DNA of 32,838 nt from Oscillospiraceae bacterium (lineage in GTDB: Bacteria > Bacillota > Clostridia > UBA1212 > UBA1255), in the NCBI GenBank assembly GCA_015069165.1, contig SVJD01000024.1:1-32838 (forward strand). The letters run 5' to 3'. Within the stretch, counting starts at the first letter, position 1. Every line of letters starts with the position of its first letter. Under the pieces are notes generated by a model that was given only the letters and a program-made list of their open reading frames with translations, made no database searches and had not been told where the DNA came from. Position numbers and translations under genes: made by a program. This document shows, piece by piece, positions 7,347 to 15,879 of the stretch.

Positions 7347-7838
7347 TGTACGCGCCTCAGTAAGAATTACATCCATAGGAATATCATGGGGCTGTACATT
7401 TTCCAATTTCGGCAACATTTGTAACTCTGTAGCAAGTGCAACTTTAAAGAAATTTCGGCTGCCGTATTTACCAAAATATTTGTCGTAATAACCGCGTCCG
7501 TGACCTTTTCTGTTACATTCATTGTCAAATTTAACTCCGGGAACTGCCATAAGCTCGTTTCCTGACGGAATGTACAACTCACAATCATGGGATGGCTCGA
7601 ATATTCCGAATTTACCGGGTTGCAATTGATTCAAATCTTTCAAAATATAAAACTCCATCATATCGCCGTCAACGCGAGGAACTGTTAAAGTTTTGCCGTC
7701 TTGCATAATTTTTTGCAAAAGCCACCATGTATCTGCTTCTTCTTTTGTAGACACATAGCACATAATCAAATCTGCTTTCTCATACTCGGGAAGTTTAGTG
7801 AATTTAGCCTCCGGCGAGAATCTCTCTGAATTAACCAA
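7332..7838 (-). CDS. 5-formyltetrahydrofolate cyclo-ligase, N-terminally shortened
   Basis: The protein converts 5-formyl-THF to 5,10-methenyl-THF with ATP. The body of the family is clear: LPEYEKADLIMCYVS, then VPGVKFD and GHGRGYYDKYFGKYG, the phosphate-binding signature. At 168 residues it lacks the first helix of the family, about 15-25 residues that normally carry Lys/Arg residues near ATP. Translation must start at TTG 7,838 (AGG eight nt ahead), because an in-frame TAG lies at 7,848-7,850. Beyond that stop the same frame reads TTG-SKGKTKR from 7,874, perhaps the wreck of the old N-terminus. It may be a functional short form or a decaying gene. Confidence 0.8.
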   Translation of the reverse strand: MVNSERFSPEAKFTKLPEYEKADLIMCYVSTKEEADTWWLLQKIMQDGKTLTVPRVDGDMMEFYILKDLNQLQPGKFGIFEPSHDCELYIPSGNELMAVPGVKFDNECNRKGHGRGYYDKYFGKYGSRNFFKVALATELQMLPKLENVQPHDIPMDVILTEARTLVRG

Positions 7839-7886
7839 ATATATTACCTACCGTTTCGTTTTACCTTTGCTCAATCCCACCGAGCT

Positions 7887-7915
7887 TTTATATCAATTAA
7901 ATCGTGTTTTGTCAA
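7887..7915 (-). promoter_or_regulatory. Consensus promoter of the cyclo-ligase gene
   Basis: On the minus strand TTGACA (7,915-7,910), a 17-bp spacer and TATAAA (7,892-7,887) form a near-perfect sigma-A promoter. Transcription would start near 7,880, so the leader before TTG 7,838 is only about 40 nt. That leaves little room for a full-length N-terminus. Confidence 0.75.
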
Positions 7916-7941
7916 GTCAAAACGAGTTGTAAGCGTTCAAT

Positions 7942-8523
7942 TCAGCCGTCTTTAAGCTCTTTTACTTCTCTGTGTTCATCCGCAGGAGCCTCAAGGTAGC
8001 CAAACATATCTTCAAGATTATCTGTCAAATAATACAAATCTTTACAGCTTGCTCTGATGAAATTCTTTTTTATCGCCTGCTCCATGGTGTTGCTCAAATC
8101 ATCGTAGTAATTCATTAAATTATAAATCGCAATAGGCTTATTATGTCTGCAGAGCTGTTTTAATGTCAAAATCTCAAAAAACTCTTCAAGAGTCCCGATT
8201 CCTCCGGGAACAATAATAAACGCTTCTGCGTTGTCCTCCATTATTTGCTTGCGACTACGCATAGAATCGGTATAAACGAGTTCATCGCAAAAATCGCATA
8301 TTTCCTCAATGTCTTCATCTTTGAAAAACTGCGGAACAACACCGAAAATATAACCGTTTTCGGCACGAACCCCTCTTGCAGCCGCCCCCATAAGACCGTT
8401 ACCGCCGCCGCCGAAAACAAGAGAGTGACCTCTTTTTACCATTTCACTTCCCATTTCTTCCACTTTTTTCATATACCGGACATCTATTGTAGGCGATGCC
8501 GCACCATAAACACATATTTTCAT
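7942..8523 (-). CDS. LOG-family nucleotide 5'-monophosphate phosphoribohydrolase (TIGR00730)
   Basis: A 193-residue Rossmann-fold protein. It has the GGGGNGLMGA loop (about residues 39-48) and the catalytic PGGIGTLEEFFE motif (about 105-116), whose Glu and upstream Arg cleave the N-glycosidic bond of nucleoside monophosphates. In plants and some bacteria this releases cytokinin; in Clostridia the substrate is probably a damaged or surplus nucleotide. I chose ATG 8,523 (MKICVYG) with AAAGAGG 7 nt ahead. An in-frame TTG at 8,541 would overlap the stop of the preceding gene and lacks a ribosome binding site. It is the second gene after the beta-CASP nuclease. Confidence 0.9.
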   Translation of the reverse strand: MKICVYGAASPTIDVRYMKKVEEMGSEMVKRGHSLVFGGGGNGLMGAAARGVRAENGYIFGVVPQFFKDEDIEEICDFCDELVYTDSMRSRKQIMEDNAEAFIIVPGGIGTLEEFFEILTLKQLCRHNKPIAIYNLMNYYDDLSNTMEQAIKKNFIRASCKDLYYLTDNLEDMFGYLEAPADEHREVKELKDG

Positions 8524-8537
8524 TATTATACCTCTTT

Positions 8538-10145
8538 TCAATCCTTAGCTTTTTCACACAATTCGCGAATTTGCGAAGTCAAACGCGCGTTGTCTTTATT
8601 AGTTCTGCCCCTGCGTTCTTTAACTGCAGCGAGCAATTTTTCCGTCTCCGCAACAAGTTCGTTGTATATCATATCTGCTCTTGTCTTTCCTTTAAAGGTC
8701 TTTACTCGGTCAATTGTCTTGCCCGTTGTATAAATCGTCATGCCTCCCGTAGCAAGGTCATATTCCGTACCACTGTAAGGAGCTTCTGCGCTGTAACCGT
8801 TTTCTTTAAGTAAATTTTTAAAATCTTCGCAAGCATATTCATCCCCATGATTTACAAATATGAGTTTAGGCTTGCTTTTATATCCTTTAATCCAAGAAAA
8901 AAGTCCGTCTCTGTCTGCATGGCCGCTGGTTCCGTGCAAAGAACATATTTGCGCCCTTACGGAAACTTCTTCTCCAAATAATGTTACACTCTTTTCTCCG
9001 TTTAGCAATCGTCTGCCCAAAGATCCCTCTGCTTGATACCCTACAAAAAGTATTATACTGTTTTCTTTCCATAAATTGTGCTTAAGATGGTGTCTGATAC
9101 GTCCGGCCTCGCACATTCCGCTGGCAGAAATTATTACTTTCGGCTCATTGTTAAAATTGATTTGTTTAGATTCGTCGGAAGACATTGACATTCGTATATC
9201 ATCGAACCAAATAGGATTTATGCCCTGTTTTATAAGCGCAAGCGTTTCTTCATCAAAGCAAACGGGATTACACTGCATGAATATAGCCGTCGCCTCCGCC
9301 GCCAACGGACTATCCACGTACACAGGAAAATTTTCATGTCCTTTCACGAGATTATTTTGTTTTATTTCACGAATCGCATATAGCATTTCTTGCGTTCTTC
9401 CCACTGCAAAAGACGGAATTATTACATTGCCGCCGCGGTCTAACGCTTTTTGGATGTAGCCTGCCAATTCCGTCACGACGTTACTTCGGTCGGCTGAATG
9501 CAGACGGTTGCCGTAAGTTGATTCTATAACAAGATAATCCGTTTCTTCTACATTTTGAGGGTCGCGAATAATTCTTTGGTTTGTATTTCCCACATCGCCG
9601 CTGAAAACAATCTTTTTTTCGATATTATTTTCCGAAAGCCAAATTTCGATGCAAGCAGAGCCAAGAAGGTGACCTATATCTGTAAATCTTATTGTAATGC
9701 CTTCTGCAGGATATACTATTTCGCCGTATTCGCATCTTCTAAAGAGCGAAATCGTACCCAATGCATCATCTGTGTCATAGACGGGAGTAATTACCGCCAA
9801 ACCTGCACGTTCCGCCCTTTTCGAGCGCCATCTTGCCTCAGACTCTTGTATATGTGCAGAGTCGCGGAGCATTATGTTACACAAATCACAAGTCACATCC
9901 GTGGCATAAATTTTTCCCTTGAAACCATCTTTGTAAAGTTTTGGTAACATTCCTGAATGGTCAATATGTGCGTGCGTTAAAAAAACTGCCTCTATTTGAC
10001 TTGGCGGCACGGGCAATGAAATATTCTGGAAAATATCGGTGCCTTGTTCCATACCGCAATCAACCAAATAATATTTATTATTCAGCTCTAAAAGTGTACA
10101 GCTCCCCGTTACTTCATGGGTTGCCCCAATAAATTGTATTTTCAT
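8538..10145 (-). CDS. Beta-CASP metallo-beta-lactamase-fold RNA nuclease (YSH1/CPSF73-like)
   Basis: A 535-residue protein. The metallo-beta-lactamase core shows THAHIDHSG (motif 2), GHLLGSACIEI (motif 3) and VFSGDVGN (motif 4), which bind two zinc ions. The beta-CASP insert has IESTYGNRLH and later SLHGTSGHADRDG and VNHGDEYACEDF, the usual conserved His and acidic residues. This group (COG1236) contains RNA endo- and exonucleases. It is not the longer RNase J. The start at ATG 10,145 (MKIQFIGATHEVTGS) has GGAGGTG at 6 nt. A longer reading from 10,199 adds 18 atypical residues and has no site. The C-terminal 50 residues are charged. Confidence 0.92.
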   Translation of the reverse strand: MKIQFIGATHEVTGSCTLLELNNKYYLVDCGMEQGTDIFQNISLPVPPSQIEAVFLTHAHIDHSGMLPKLYKDGFKGKIYATDVTCDLCNIMLRDSAHIQESEARWRSKRAERAGLAVITPVYDTDDALGTISLFRRCEYGEIVYPAEGITIRFTDIGHLLGSACIEIWLSENNIEKKIVFSGDVGNTNQRIIRDPQNVEETDYLVIESTYGNRLHSADRSNVVTELAGYIQKALDRGGNVIIPSFAVGRTQEMLYAIREIKQNNLVKGHENFPVYVDSPLAAEATAIFMQCNPVCFDEETLALIKQGINPIWFDDIRMSMSSDESKQINFNNEPKVIISASGMCEAGRIRHHLKHNLWKENSIILFVGYQAEGSLGRRLLNGEKSVTLFGEEVSVRAQICSLHGTSGHADRDGLFSWIKGYKSKPKLIFVNHGDEYACEDFKNLLKENGYSAEAPYSGTEYDLATGGMTIYTTGKTIDRVKTFKGKTRADMIYNELVAETEKLLAAVKERRGRTNKDNARLTSQIRELCEKAKD

Positions 10146-10167
10146 TTGCGACACCTCCGATATACAT

Positions 10168-10173
10168 ATTATA
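10168..10173 (-). promoter_or_regulatory. -10 element of the beta-CASP/LOG operon
   Basis: TATAAT on the minus strand about 22 bp before the beta-CASP start codon. No clear -35 can be named at 17 bp; the preceding bases are TGTGA, a partial extended -10. Confidence 0.45.
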
Positions 10174-10230
10174 TCACATAAGGACCAAACTCGGAACAAT
10201 GTTTTTTACAAAACTTATTATAGCTTGGTA

Positions 10231-10259
10231 TTGAAGTAACCCGCCTTTTTTGTTATACT
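10231..10259 (+). promoter_or_regulatory. Promoter of the amidohydrolase gene
   Basis: TTGAAG (10,231-10,236) and TATACT (10,254-10,259) are separated by 17 bp, about 50 bp before the gene. Confidence 0.65.
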
Positions 10260-10311
10260 GTTCCGCGCGGCGAAACGTGTCGCAATTTTTAAATCCGGAG
10301 GTTTTTTCATC

Positions 10312-11106
10312 ATGCCGACAGAGCGTATAATCAATATGCATACACATATTTTCCCTACAAAAATTGCAAAAAAGGCAGTAGGTGCCATTGGTGATTTTTA
10401 TGACATAAAAATGCAGCTCAAAGGTACTCCGGAGTACATTTTAGAAGACGGCAAAACTATAAATGTTGAAAAATATCTGGTAAGTTCTACGGCTACTACT
10501 GCACATCAGGTAGAATCCATAAATAATTTTATTGCCGCAGAGCAAGCCGCACACCCCGAATTTATCGGCTACGGTTCAATTCATCCCGACCACGAGGACA
10601 TTCCGGGAGAAATTGAAAGAATCATTAAACTTGGGCTTCGCGGCATAAAACTCCATCCCGATTTTCAAAAATTTAACATAGACGACGAAGCTGCGTACCC
10701 CATTTACGAGGCCGCACAAGGCCGTCTGCCTATACTTTTCCATACAGGAGACAATCGTTATGATTTTTCCAAACCGAAAAGACTTTATAATATCATAGAA
10801 AAGTTCTCGAAATTAGTTGCAACTGCTGCACATTTGGGCGGTTACAGATGTTGGGAAGAAGCGCAAATCTGTTTTGGACATCCGCGCATATACATAGACA
10901 CAAGCAGTGCTCTTATGTTTGTTTCACCTGAAGAAGCTTCAAAAATCATACACGCACACGGTGTCGACCATGTTTTCTTCGGAACGGATTCTCCCATGTG
11001 GAGTCATTTAGGTGAAATGGAGCGTTTTAACAAGCTTGAAATCACGAGTGAAGAGCGCCAAATGATTCTCTCCGGCAATGCTTTGAAATTTTTTAATATG
11101 AAATAA
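10312..11106 (+). CDS. Amidohydrolase-2 family metal-dependent hydrolase
   Basis: A 264-residue TIM-barrel hydrolase of PF04909. The metal ligands follow the family order: NMHTHIF near the N-terminus (HxH), GIKLHPDFQ in the middle, AAHLGG (His) and FFGTDSPMW (Asp) near the C-terminus. Members hydrolyse or decarboxylate small carboxylates and cyclic compounds; no substrate can be named here. GGAGG lies about 12 nt before the ATG. The gene is alone on the + strand between two minus-strand blocks, with its own promoter, and converges on the GNAT gene with only 10 bp between stop codons. I see no strong terminator there. Confidence 0.88.
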   Translation: MPTERIINMHTHIFPTKIAKKAVGAIGDFYDIKMQLKGTPEYILEDGKTINVEKYLVSSTATTAHQVESINNFIAAEQAAHPEFIGYGSIHPDHEDIPGEIERIIKLGLRGIKLHPDFQKFNIDDEAAYPIYEAAQGRLPILFHTGDNRYDFSKPKRLYNIIEKFSKLVATAAHLGGYRCWEEAQICFGHPRIYIDTSSALMFVSPEEASKIIHAHGVDHVFFGTDSPMWSHLGEMERFNKLEITSEERQMILSGNALKFFNMK

Positions 11107-11116
11107 TTTTAAAGGC

Positions 11117-11626
11117 TTATAAAACCATAATTTTCATAGACAAGGTCTTTCCCCTTGCCGCATCAACACATTTTGTGTTAAAAGCATGTATCTCTTTGAA
11201 ACCGAGTTTTTCATAAAGTTTACATGCTCTTTTATTTTTTGTATCTACAGTCAATCTGATGCCGTCGTCTCCGAACATTTCTTTTACAAAAGCAATGACA
11301 TCTTTGACAAATTCTTCGCCTAAACCTTGTCCGCAAAACTCCGGTTTTAATCCAAATGCAATATCCGTATATGATTCATCATCATAAATATCCCTGAGCT
11401 TTTTATCTTGAACTTGGGCAGACCAACCTATTGCGGCAAATCCGCAAGGAATTCTTTCATTACCCCCCACTTCAGAATAAACAGCAAAATGCAACCCGTT
11501 CAAAAGTTCGCATATTTCGTCATCCGTGTCCGAAAAACCATACATTTCATACGGTGCGGGATATTCCCATTTAGCTATATACTCAGCCGCAGTCAGCGTC
11601 ATTTCTTCAACGTAGTAATTCTTCAT
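11117..11626 (-). CDS. GNAT-family N-acetyltransferase
   Basis: A 169-residue acetyltransferase. The acetyl-CoA pyrophosphate loop is seen in FGLKPEFCGQGLGEEFV (the Q/RxxGxG/A motif). The following LTVDTKNKRACKLYEKLGF is the conserved beta-4/alpha-4 part with the Tyr often used as general acid. The acceptor substrate is unknown. Its start lies inside the end of the TPR gene (20-bp overlap), so it is probably translated by re-initiation and is the last gene of the secA run. Confidence 0.88.
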   Translation of the reverse strand: MKNYYVEEMTLTAAEYIAKWEYPAPYEMYGFSDTDDEICELLNGLHFAVYSEVGGNERIPCGFAAIGWSAQVQDKKLRDIYDDESYTDIAFGLKPEFCGQGLGEEFVKDVIAFVKEMFGDDGIRLTVDTKNKRACKLYEKLGFKEIHAFNTKCVDAARGKTLSMKIMVL

Positions 11627-12437
11627 AATCTATATTGTTAATCTGTACCTTTTCAAGTTTTTCGCGAAGCTCTTTAACCTCGGAATTTCTGTTTACAAGC
11701 ATTGCAGAAAGCACAATTAAAAACACAAGTAAAATACCTACAATTATAAGCAAATATTTATTTAAAAGTCCTACATCATGTATTTCTTTTGCTTGATTTT
11801 TAAAAAGCACTGCTTCTTTTGGTTGTCTTTCTTCATTTTGCGGTATTTGTTCAGAACTTCTCTGTGCTCTGTTATACGACAAACGTGTATTGGGCGAAGC
11901 CGATGTACTTGTTCTTCTTTGCATTTGAGGCTCATAATAACCGCTGCTTCTTTCAAATACTCTTCCTTGGCTGTATTTAGCCTCTTTAGGTCTGCTTACA
12001 GGCATTTCTTGTCTGTCTCCCATTACATTTGCCGCTTTTTTATCTTGACCCGGTCTTTGTACTTTCCCCTGACTTCTTTTTAAATTTTCAGGTTTTTCCG
12101 CTTCTTCCACAAGATGGTCTAAAAGAGCAATCGAGTCAGCACGTCTGCCCATATCTTTTACCGAATTAAAAATTCTAACCGCGCCTATTCTGTCTCCACC
12201 CGAGAACACAAGTACCCCCAAGACCATCAAGGCTTCATAAAAATCAGGAAAGATTGCTACTGCCTTACGAAGAAAATTTTTCGCAACGTCATCATGTCCC
12301 AAATGAATCTCATGGAGCGCTTTGTTATACAATATAAAAGATGTCCTCATTTGTTCTGTTGCCGGTTTATAATTTTCCGGGATACGCGTTAAATCTATAG
12401 GACTGAACGCACTTACTTCTTTTGCTACATCAATCAT
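11607..12437 (-). CDS. TPR-containing protein with a single C-terminal membrane anchor
   Basis: A 276-residue protein I do not recognise as a named family. Residues 30-115 form tetratricopeptide-like helix pairs (ALHEIHLGHDDVAKNFLRKA, DFYEALMVLGVLVFSGGDRI). Residues 115-215 are polar, rich in Arg, Gln, Ser and Pro and likely disordered. Residues 226-248 are one membrane helix (YLLIIVGILLVFLIVLSAML), followed by a 28-residue charged tail with a short coiled coil. The N-terminal part probably stays in the cytosol as a protein-binding scaffold at the membrane. It follows secA by 31 bp, so a link to export or envelope assembly is possible but unproven. Confidence 0.75.
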   Translation of the reverse strand: MIDVAKEVSAFSPIDLTRIPENYKPATEQMRTSFILYNKALHEIHLGHDDVAKNFLRKAVAIFPDFYEALMVLGVLVFSGGDRIGAVRIFNSVKDMGRRADSIALLDHLVEEAEKPENLKRSQGKVQRPGQDKKAANVMGDRQEMPVSRPKEAKYSQGRVFERSSGYYEPQMQRRTSTSASPNTRLSYNRAQRSSEQIPQNEERQPKEAVLFKNQAKEIHDVGLLNKYLLIIVGILLVFLIVLSAMLVNRNSEVKELREKLEKVQINNIDYEELLR

Positions 12438-12468
12438 GCTACATACACCACTTAAATAAAAAAAGTTT

Positions 12469-15219
12469 TTACTCTCCGCAACAATTTTTATATTTCTTTC
12501 CGCTACCGCAAGGGCAGGGGTCGTTTCTGCCTACTTTAGCACCCTGTCTCGTATAACTTTGCGGCTTTGGCTTTGTTTCTTTCTTTTCTTCTCCTGCATT
12601 ATCAGAAGCAAATCCTTCTTTTCCCGGACCTGCAACAACTTTTCTTTCTATCGCATCGCCTTTACGAATTTGGAGTGAAAAAATTCCTCGTACAGCCTGA
12701 TCTTGAATAGTTTTGTTCATATCCTCAAACATACTGAATGCTTGGAATTTGTATTCCACAACGGGATCTCTATGTCCGTACGCTTGTAAACCTACTCCGT
12801 GTTTGAGTTGGTCGATAGCATCTATATGTGTCATCCAGTTTTCATCAACGGAAGCAAGCATTATAACGCGTTCTGCTTCTCTCATAATTTCGCTGCCGAT
12901 TTCTTCCTCTTTTGCATTGTATCTTGAGAGAGTGTCTTCTACCAATGCCGATACAACATCTTCTCTTTTAAGTCCTTTGCGATTTTCGTCAAAGGAATCT
13001 ACAATTTCACCGGAAACAATACCCACGAGGTCTTGTTTTATCGGCTTTAAATCCCATTCAGTCGCAGGAATGTCTTTATTGCAGTAAAACTCAATAGTTT
13101 CTGAAATTCTGTTTTTAATCATTGACGCAAATTGTTCTTTCATATTTTCGCCATCCAGAACGCGTCGTCTTTGAGCATAAATAATTTCACGCTGCTGATT
13201 CATTACATCATCGTATTGAAGAACGTGTTTACGCGTTTCAAAGTTTCGGCCCTCAACTTTCTTTTGTGCGTTTTCTATAGCACCTGAAAGCAAGTTGTTT
13301 TCCAAAGCAAAATCTTCTCCCAATCGGCTCATCATGGCTTCAATTCTCTCGCCGCCGAAAAGACGCATCAAATCATCTTCCAATGATATATAGAATCTCG
13401 ACATACCGGGATCGCCTTGTCTGCCTGCACGGCCTCTTAACTGATTATCAATACGGCGTGACTCATGGCGCTCTGTACCCATAATAAACAAACCGCCGGC
13501 CTCTTTTACTTGTTCTCTTTCTGACTTTGTTGTTTTGGAATATTCCTCAACAAGAGATCTGTATAATTTACGTGCAGAAAGAATTATTTCATCATCTGTA
13601 TCAGCAAAGCTGTCCGCTTTTGCTATGAGCATATCGTCATAACCTTGTTTTCTCATTTCTTGTTTTGCCATGTACTCGCTGTTACCGCCAAGAACAATGT
13701 CCGTACCACGGCCTGCCATGTTCGTAGCAATTGTTACTGCTCCGAATTTTCCTGCCTGAGCAACTATTTCAGCTTCTCTTTCATGGTTTTTAGCATTGAG
13801 TACGTTATGCTTTATACCATTTCTGCTGAGCAATCTGCTTAAATATTCTGACTTTTCAATTGAAACAGTACCAATAAGCACAGGCTGACCTTTTTCATGT
13901 GCCGCTTTTACATCGTTTACCAATGCATTGTATTTACCGTTTACGGTTTTATATACAACATCGGGATGGTCTATTCTTGCAACAGGTCTGTTGGTAGGAA
14001 TAACAATTACATCCAGAGAATATATGTCATTGAATTCCCCTTCTTCCGTAAGGGCTGTACCTGTCATGCCCGAGAGTTTATCATACATACGGAAGAAATT
14101 CTGGAAAGTAATAGTTGCATGTGTCATACTTTCCTTTTCGATTTTCACGTGTTCCTTTGCTTCGATAGCTTGATGCAAACCTTCGTTGTATCTTCTGCCG
14201 AACATCAAACGTCCCGTAAATTCATCAACAATTATTATGCTGTCGTCTTTTATAACATAATCAATATCAAGCTGCATAATTCCGTGTGCTTTAAGAGCTT
14301 GATTTATATGGTGCGAAATTGTAGCGTTATCAGGATCGGAAAGGTTTTCTATTCCGAACCATTTTTCCGCTTTTTCTACACCATGCTGAGTAAGCGTAGC
14401 TGTACGCGCCTTTTCATCAACGATATAATCCTCTTCTATATCGTCCATAAGGCTCTTGTTATCTGTTTCTTTGATTACTATTTTTGAAAGAGTGCAGACA
14501 AAGTCATCCGCTTTTTCATACATATCGCTTGATTTTGCACCTGCTCCCGAAATAATCAAAGGTGTTCTTGCTTCATCTATAAGGATACTGTCAACTTCGT
14601 CAACTATTGCAAAATTAAGTTCTCTTTGAACAAGATGTTCTTTATATCTGACCATGTTGTCACGCAAATAGTCAAATCCTAATTCATTATTTGTTGCATA
14701 CGTAATATCACAGGCATAAGCAGCTTGTCTTTCCTGTGGTTTAAGGTCGTGAACAATTACGCCGACAGAAAGGCCGAGGAAATTATAAATTTTACCCATC
14801 CACTCGCTGTCACGTTTAGCCAAATAATCGTTTACGGTAACAAGATGAACACCTTTTCCCGAAAGAGCATTAAGATATGCAGGCAAAGTCGAAACCAATG
14901 TTTTTCCTTCACCCGTTTTCATTTCTGCAATTCTTCCTTGATGTAAAACGATGCCGCCTATTAACTGAACATCATAATGTCTTTGTCCCAAAACTCTCCA
15001 AGCAGCTTCTCTTACAACCGCAAATGCTTCCGGGAGAATATCGTCTAAATCTTCTCCGTCTGCGAGGCGTTTCTTAAAGATATTTGTCATTTCTTTAAGC
15101 TCACTGTCAGATTTCGCTTTCATTGTAGGTTCAAGGCTATTTATTTCATCAACAATCGGCTTTATTTGTTTTATTGCACGCTCGCTGTATGTTCCGAATA
15201 TTTTTTCAAACAATCCCAT
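12469..15219 (-). CDS. secA: Preprotein translocase ATPase SecA
   Basis: At 916 residues this is the full-length motor that drives proteins through SecYEG. The Walker A motif is [11 protein letters not shown] (about residue 100). The DEAD-like Walker B is [30 protein letters not shown] and [13 protein letters not shown] belong to the preprotein crosslinking and second nucleotide-binding parts. [12 protein letters not shown] is motif VI. The C-terminus ends in the zinc-binding SEC-C motif [15 protein letters not shown], which binds SecB or ribosomes. The start has AAAGGA ahead. secA and prfB are next to each other in Bacillus subtilis; here three metabolic genes separate them. SecG, another translocase part, heads the same run. 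Confidence 0.98.
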   Translation of the reverse strand: MGLFEKIFGTYSERAIKQIKPIVDEINSLEPTMKAKSDSELKEMTNIFKKRLADGEDLDDILPEAFAVVREAAWRVLGQRHYDVQLIGGIVLHQGRIAEMKTGEGKTLVSTLPAYLNALSGKGVHLVTVNDYLAKRDSEWMGKIYNFLGLSVGVIVHDLKPQERQAAYACDITYATNNELGFDYLRDNMVRYKEHLVQRELNFAIVDEVDSILIDEARTPLIISGAGAKSSDMYEKADDFVCTLSKIVIKETDNKSLMDDIEEDYIVDEKARTATLTQHGVEKAEKWFGIENLSDPDNATISHHINQALKAHGIMQLDIDYVIKDDSIIIVDEFTGRLMFGRRYNEGLHQAIEAKEHVKIEKESMTHATITFQNFFRMYDKLSGMTGTALTEEGEFNDIYSLDVIVIPTNRPVARIDHPDVVYKTVNGKYNALVNDVKAAHEKGQPVLIGTVSIEKSEYLSRLLSRNGIKHNVLNAKNHEREAEIVAQAGKFGAVTIATNMAGRGTDIVLGGNSEYMAKQEMRKQGYDDMLIAKADSFADTDDEIILSARKLYRSLVEEYSKTTKSEREQVKEAGGLFIMGTERHESRRIDNQLRGRAGRQGDPGMSRFYISLEDDLMRLFGGERIEAMMSRLGEDFALENNLLSGAIENAQKKVEGRNFETRKHVLQYDDVMNQQREIIYAQRRRVLDGENMKEQFASMIKNRISETIEFYCNKDIPATEWDLKPIKQDLVGIVSGEIVDSFDENRKGLKREDVVSALVEDTLSRYNAKEEEIGSEIMREAERVIMLASVDENWMTHIDAIDQLKHGVGLQAYGHRDPVVEYKFQAFSMFEDMNKTIQDQAVRGIFSLQIRKGDAIERKVVAGPGKEGFASDNAGEEKKETKPKPQSYTRQGAKVGRNDPCPCGSGKKYKNCCGE

Positions 15220-15262
15220 TTTTAAACATATCCTTTCATTTGCTTTTTACAGTCTACCCTTT

Positions 15263-15853
15263 TTAATTCATTTCATCAAGAGTTTTATTGTATGCTTCCA
15301 AATAATGCTCCATAAAGTATTTAAGTTCGGGCAAATCCGATTCTTTTAAAGCATTTCCCGTAGCTTCCATTGCTTTTACAAACTCTTTATTGCCGGCTTT
15401 TACCTCTTCCACACATTTTATATATGCAGAAAGCTTATCTGCCGATTTTACAATAGGATAATACTTTGCATCTTCCTCTTCGTAAAACAAAATCGGTTTA
15501 TAAACCTCAATCATATCATCAGGAAGCATTGATAAAAGCTTGTCCTTTGCTATATCTTCGATAGCCTGATAATTATCCTTTATTACAGGATTATAATACT
15601 TTATGGGAGTAGGCAAATCTCCCGTTATAATTTCGGATGCATCATGAAAGACTCCGTAAAGACATGCCCTTTCGGGAGAAAGTTGCTCTTTTGGACAAAG
15701 TTTATTGTGTATTACCGCTAAAGCGTGTGCCAAAACGGCAACTTGCAAGCTATGCTCCTGAATGTTTTCAGAGTCTGTATTTCGCATCAAACCCCATCTC
15801 ACAATATATTTCATTCTGGAAATATATGCATAAAAATCAAATTGTTCTTTCAT
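15263..15853 (-). CDS. HD-domain 5'-deoxynucleotidase, YfbR-like
   Basis: A 196-residue HD hydrolase. NIQEHSLQVAVLAHALA supplies the first metal His, VFHDASEIITGDLPTPIKYY holds the His-Asp pair and the conserved substrate loop, and VKSADKLSAYIKC the last Asp. This matches YfbR, which removes phosphate from dNMPs. It lies 26 bp after a dNTP triphosphohydrolase gene, so both may act on deoxynucleotide pools. The ribosome binding site is weak (GGGGGAT is about 16 nt from the ATG), hinting at coupling to the gene before. Substrate specificity is inferred. Confidence 0.88.
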   Translation of the reverse strand: MKEQFDFYAYISRMKYIVRWGLMRNTDSENIQEHSLQVAVLAHALAVIHNKLCPKEQLSPERACLYGVFHDASEIITGDLPTPIKYYNPVIKDNYQAIEDIAKDKLLSMLPDDMIEVYKPILFYEEEDAKYYPIVKSADKLSAYIKCVEEVKAGNKEFVKAMEATGNALKESDLPELKYFMEHYLEAYNKTLDEMN

Positions 15854-15879
15854 AATTGAATAAAATTAAATCCCCCGTA

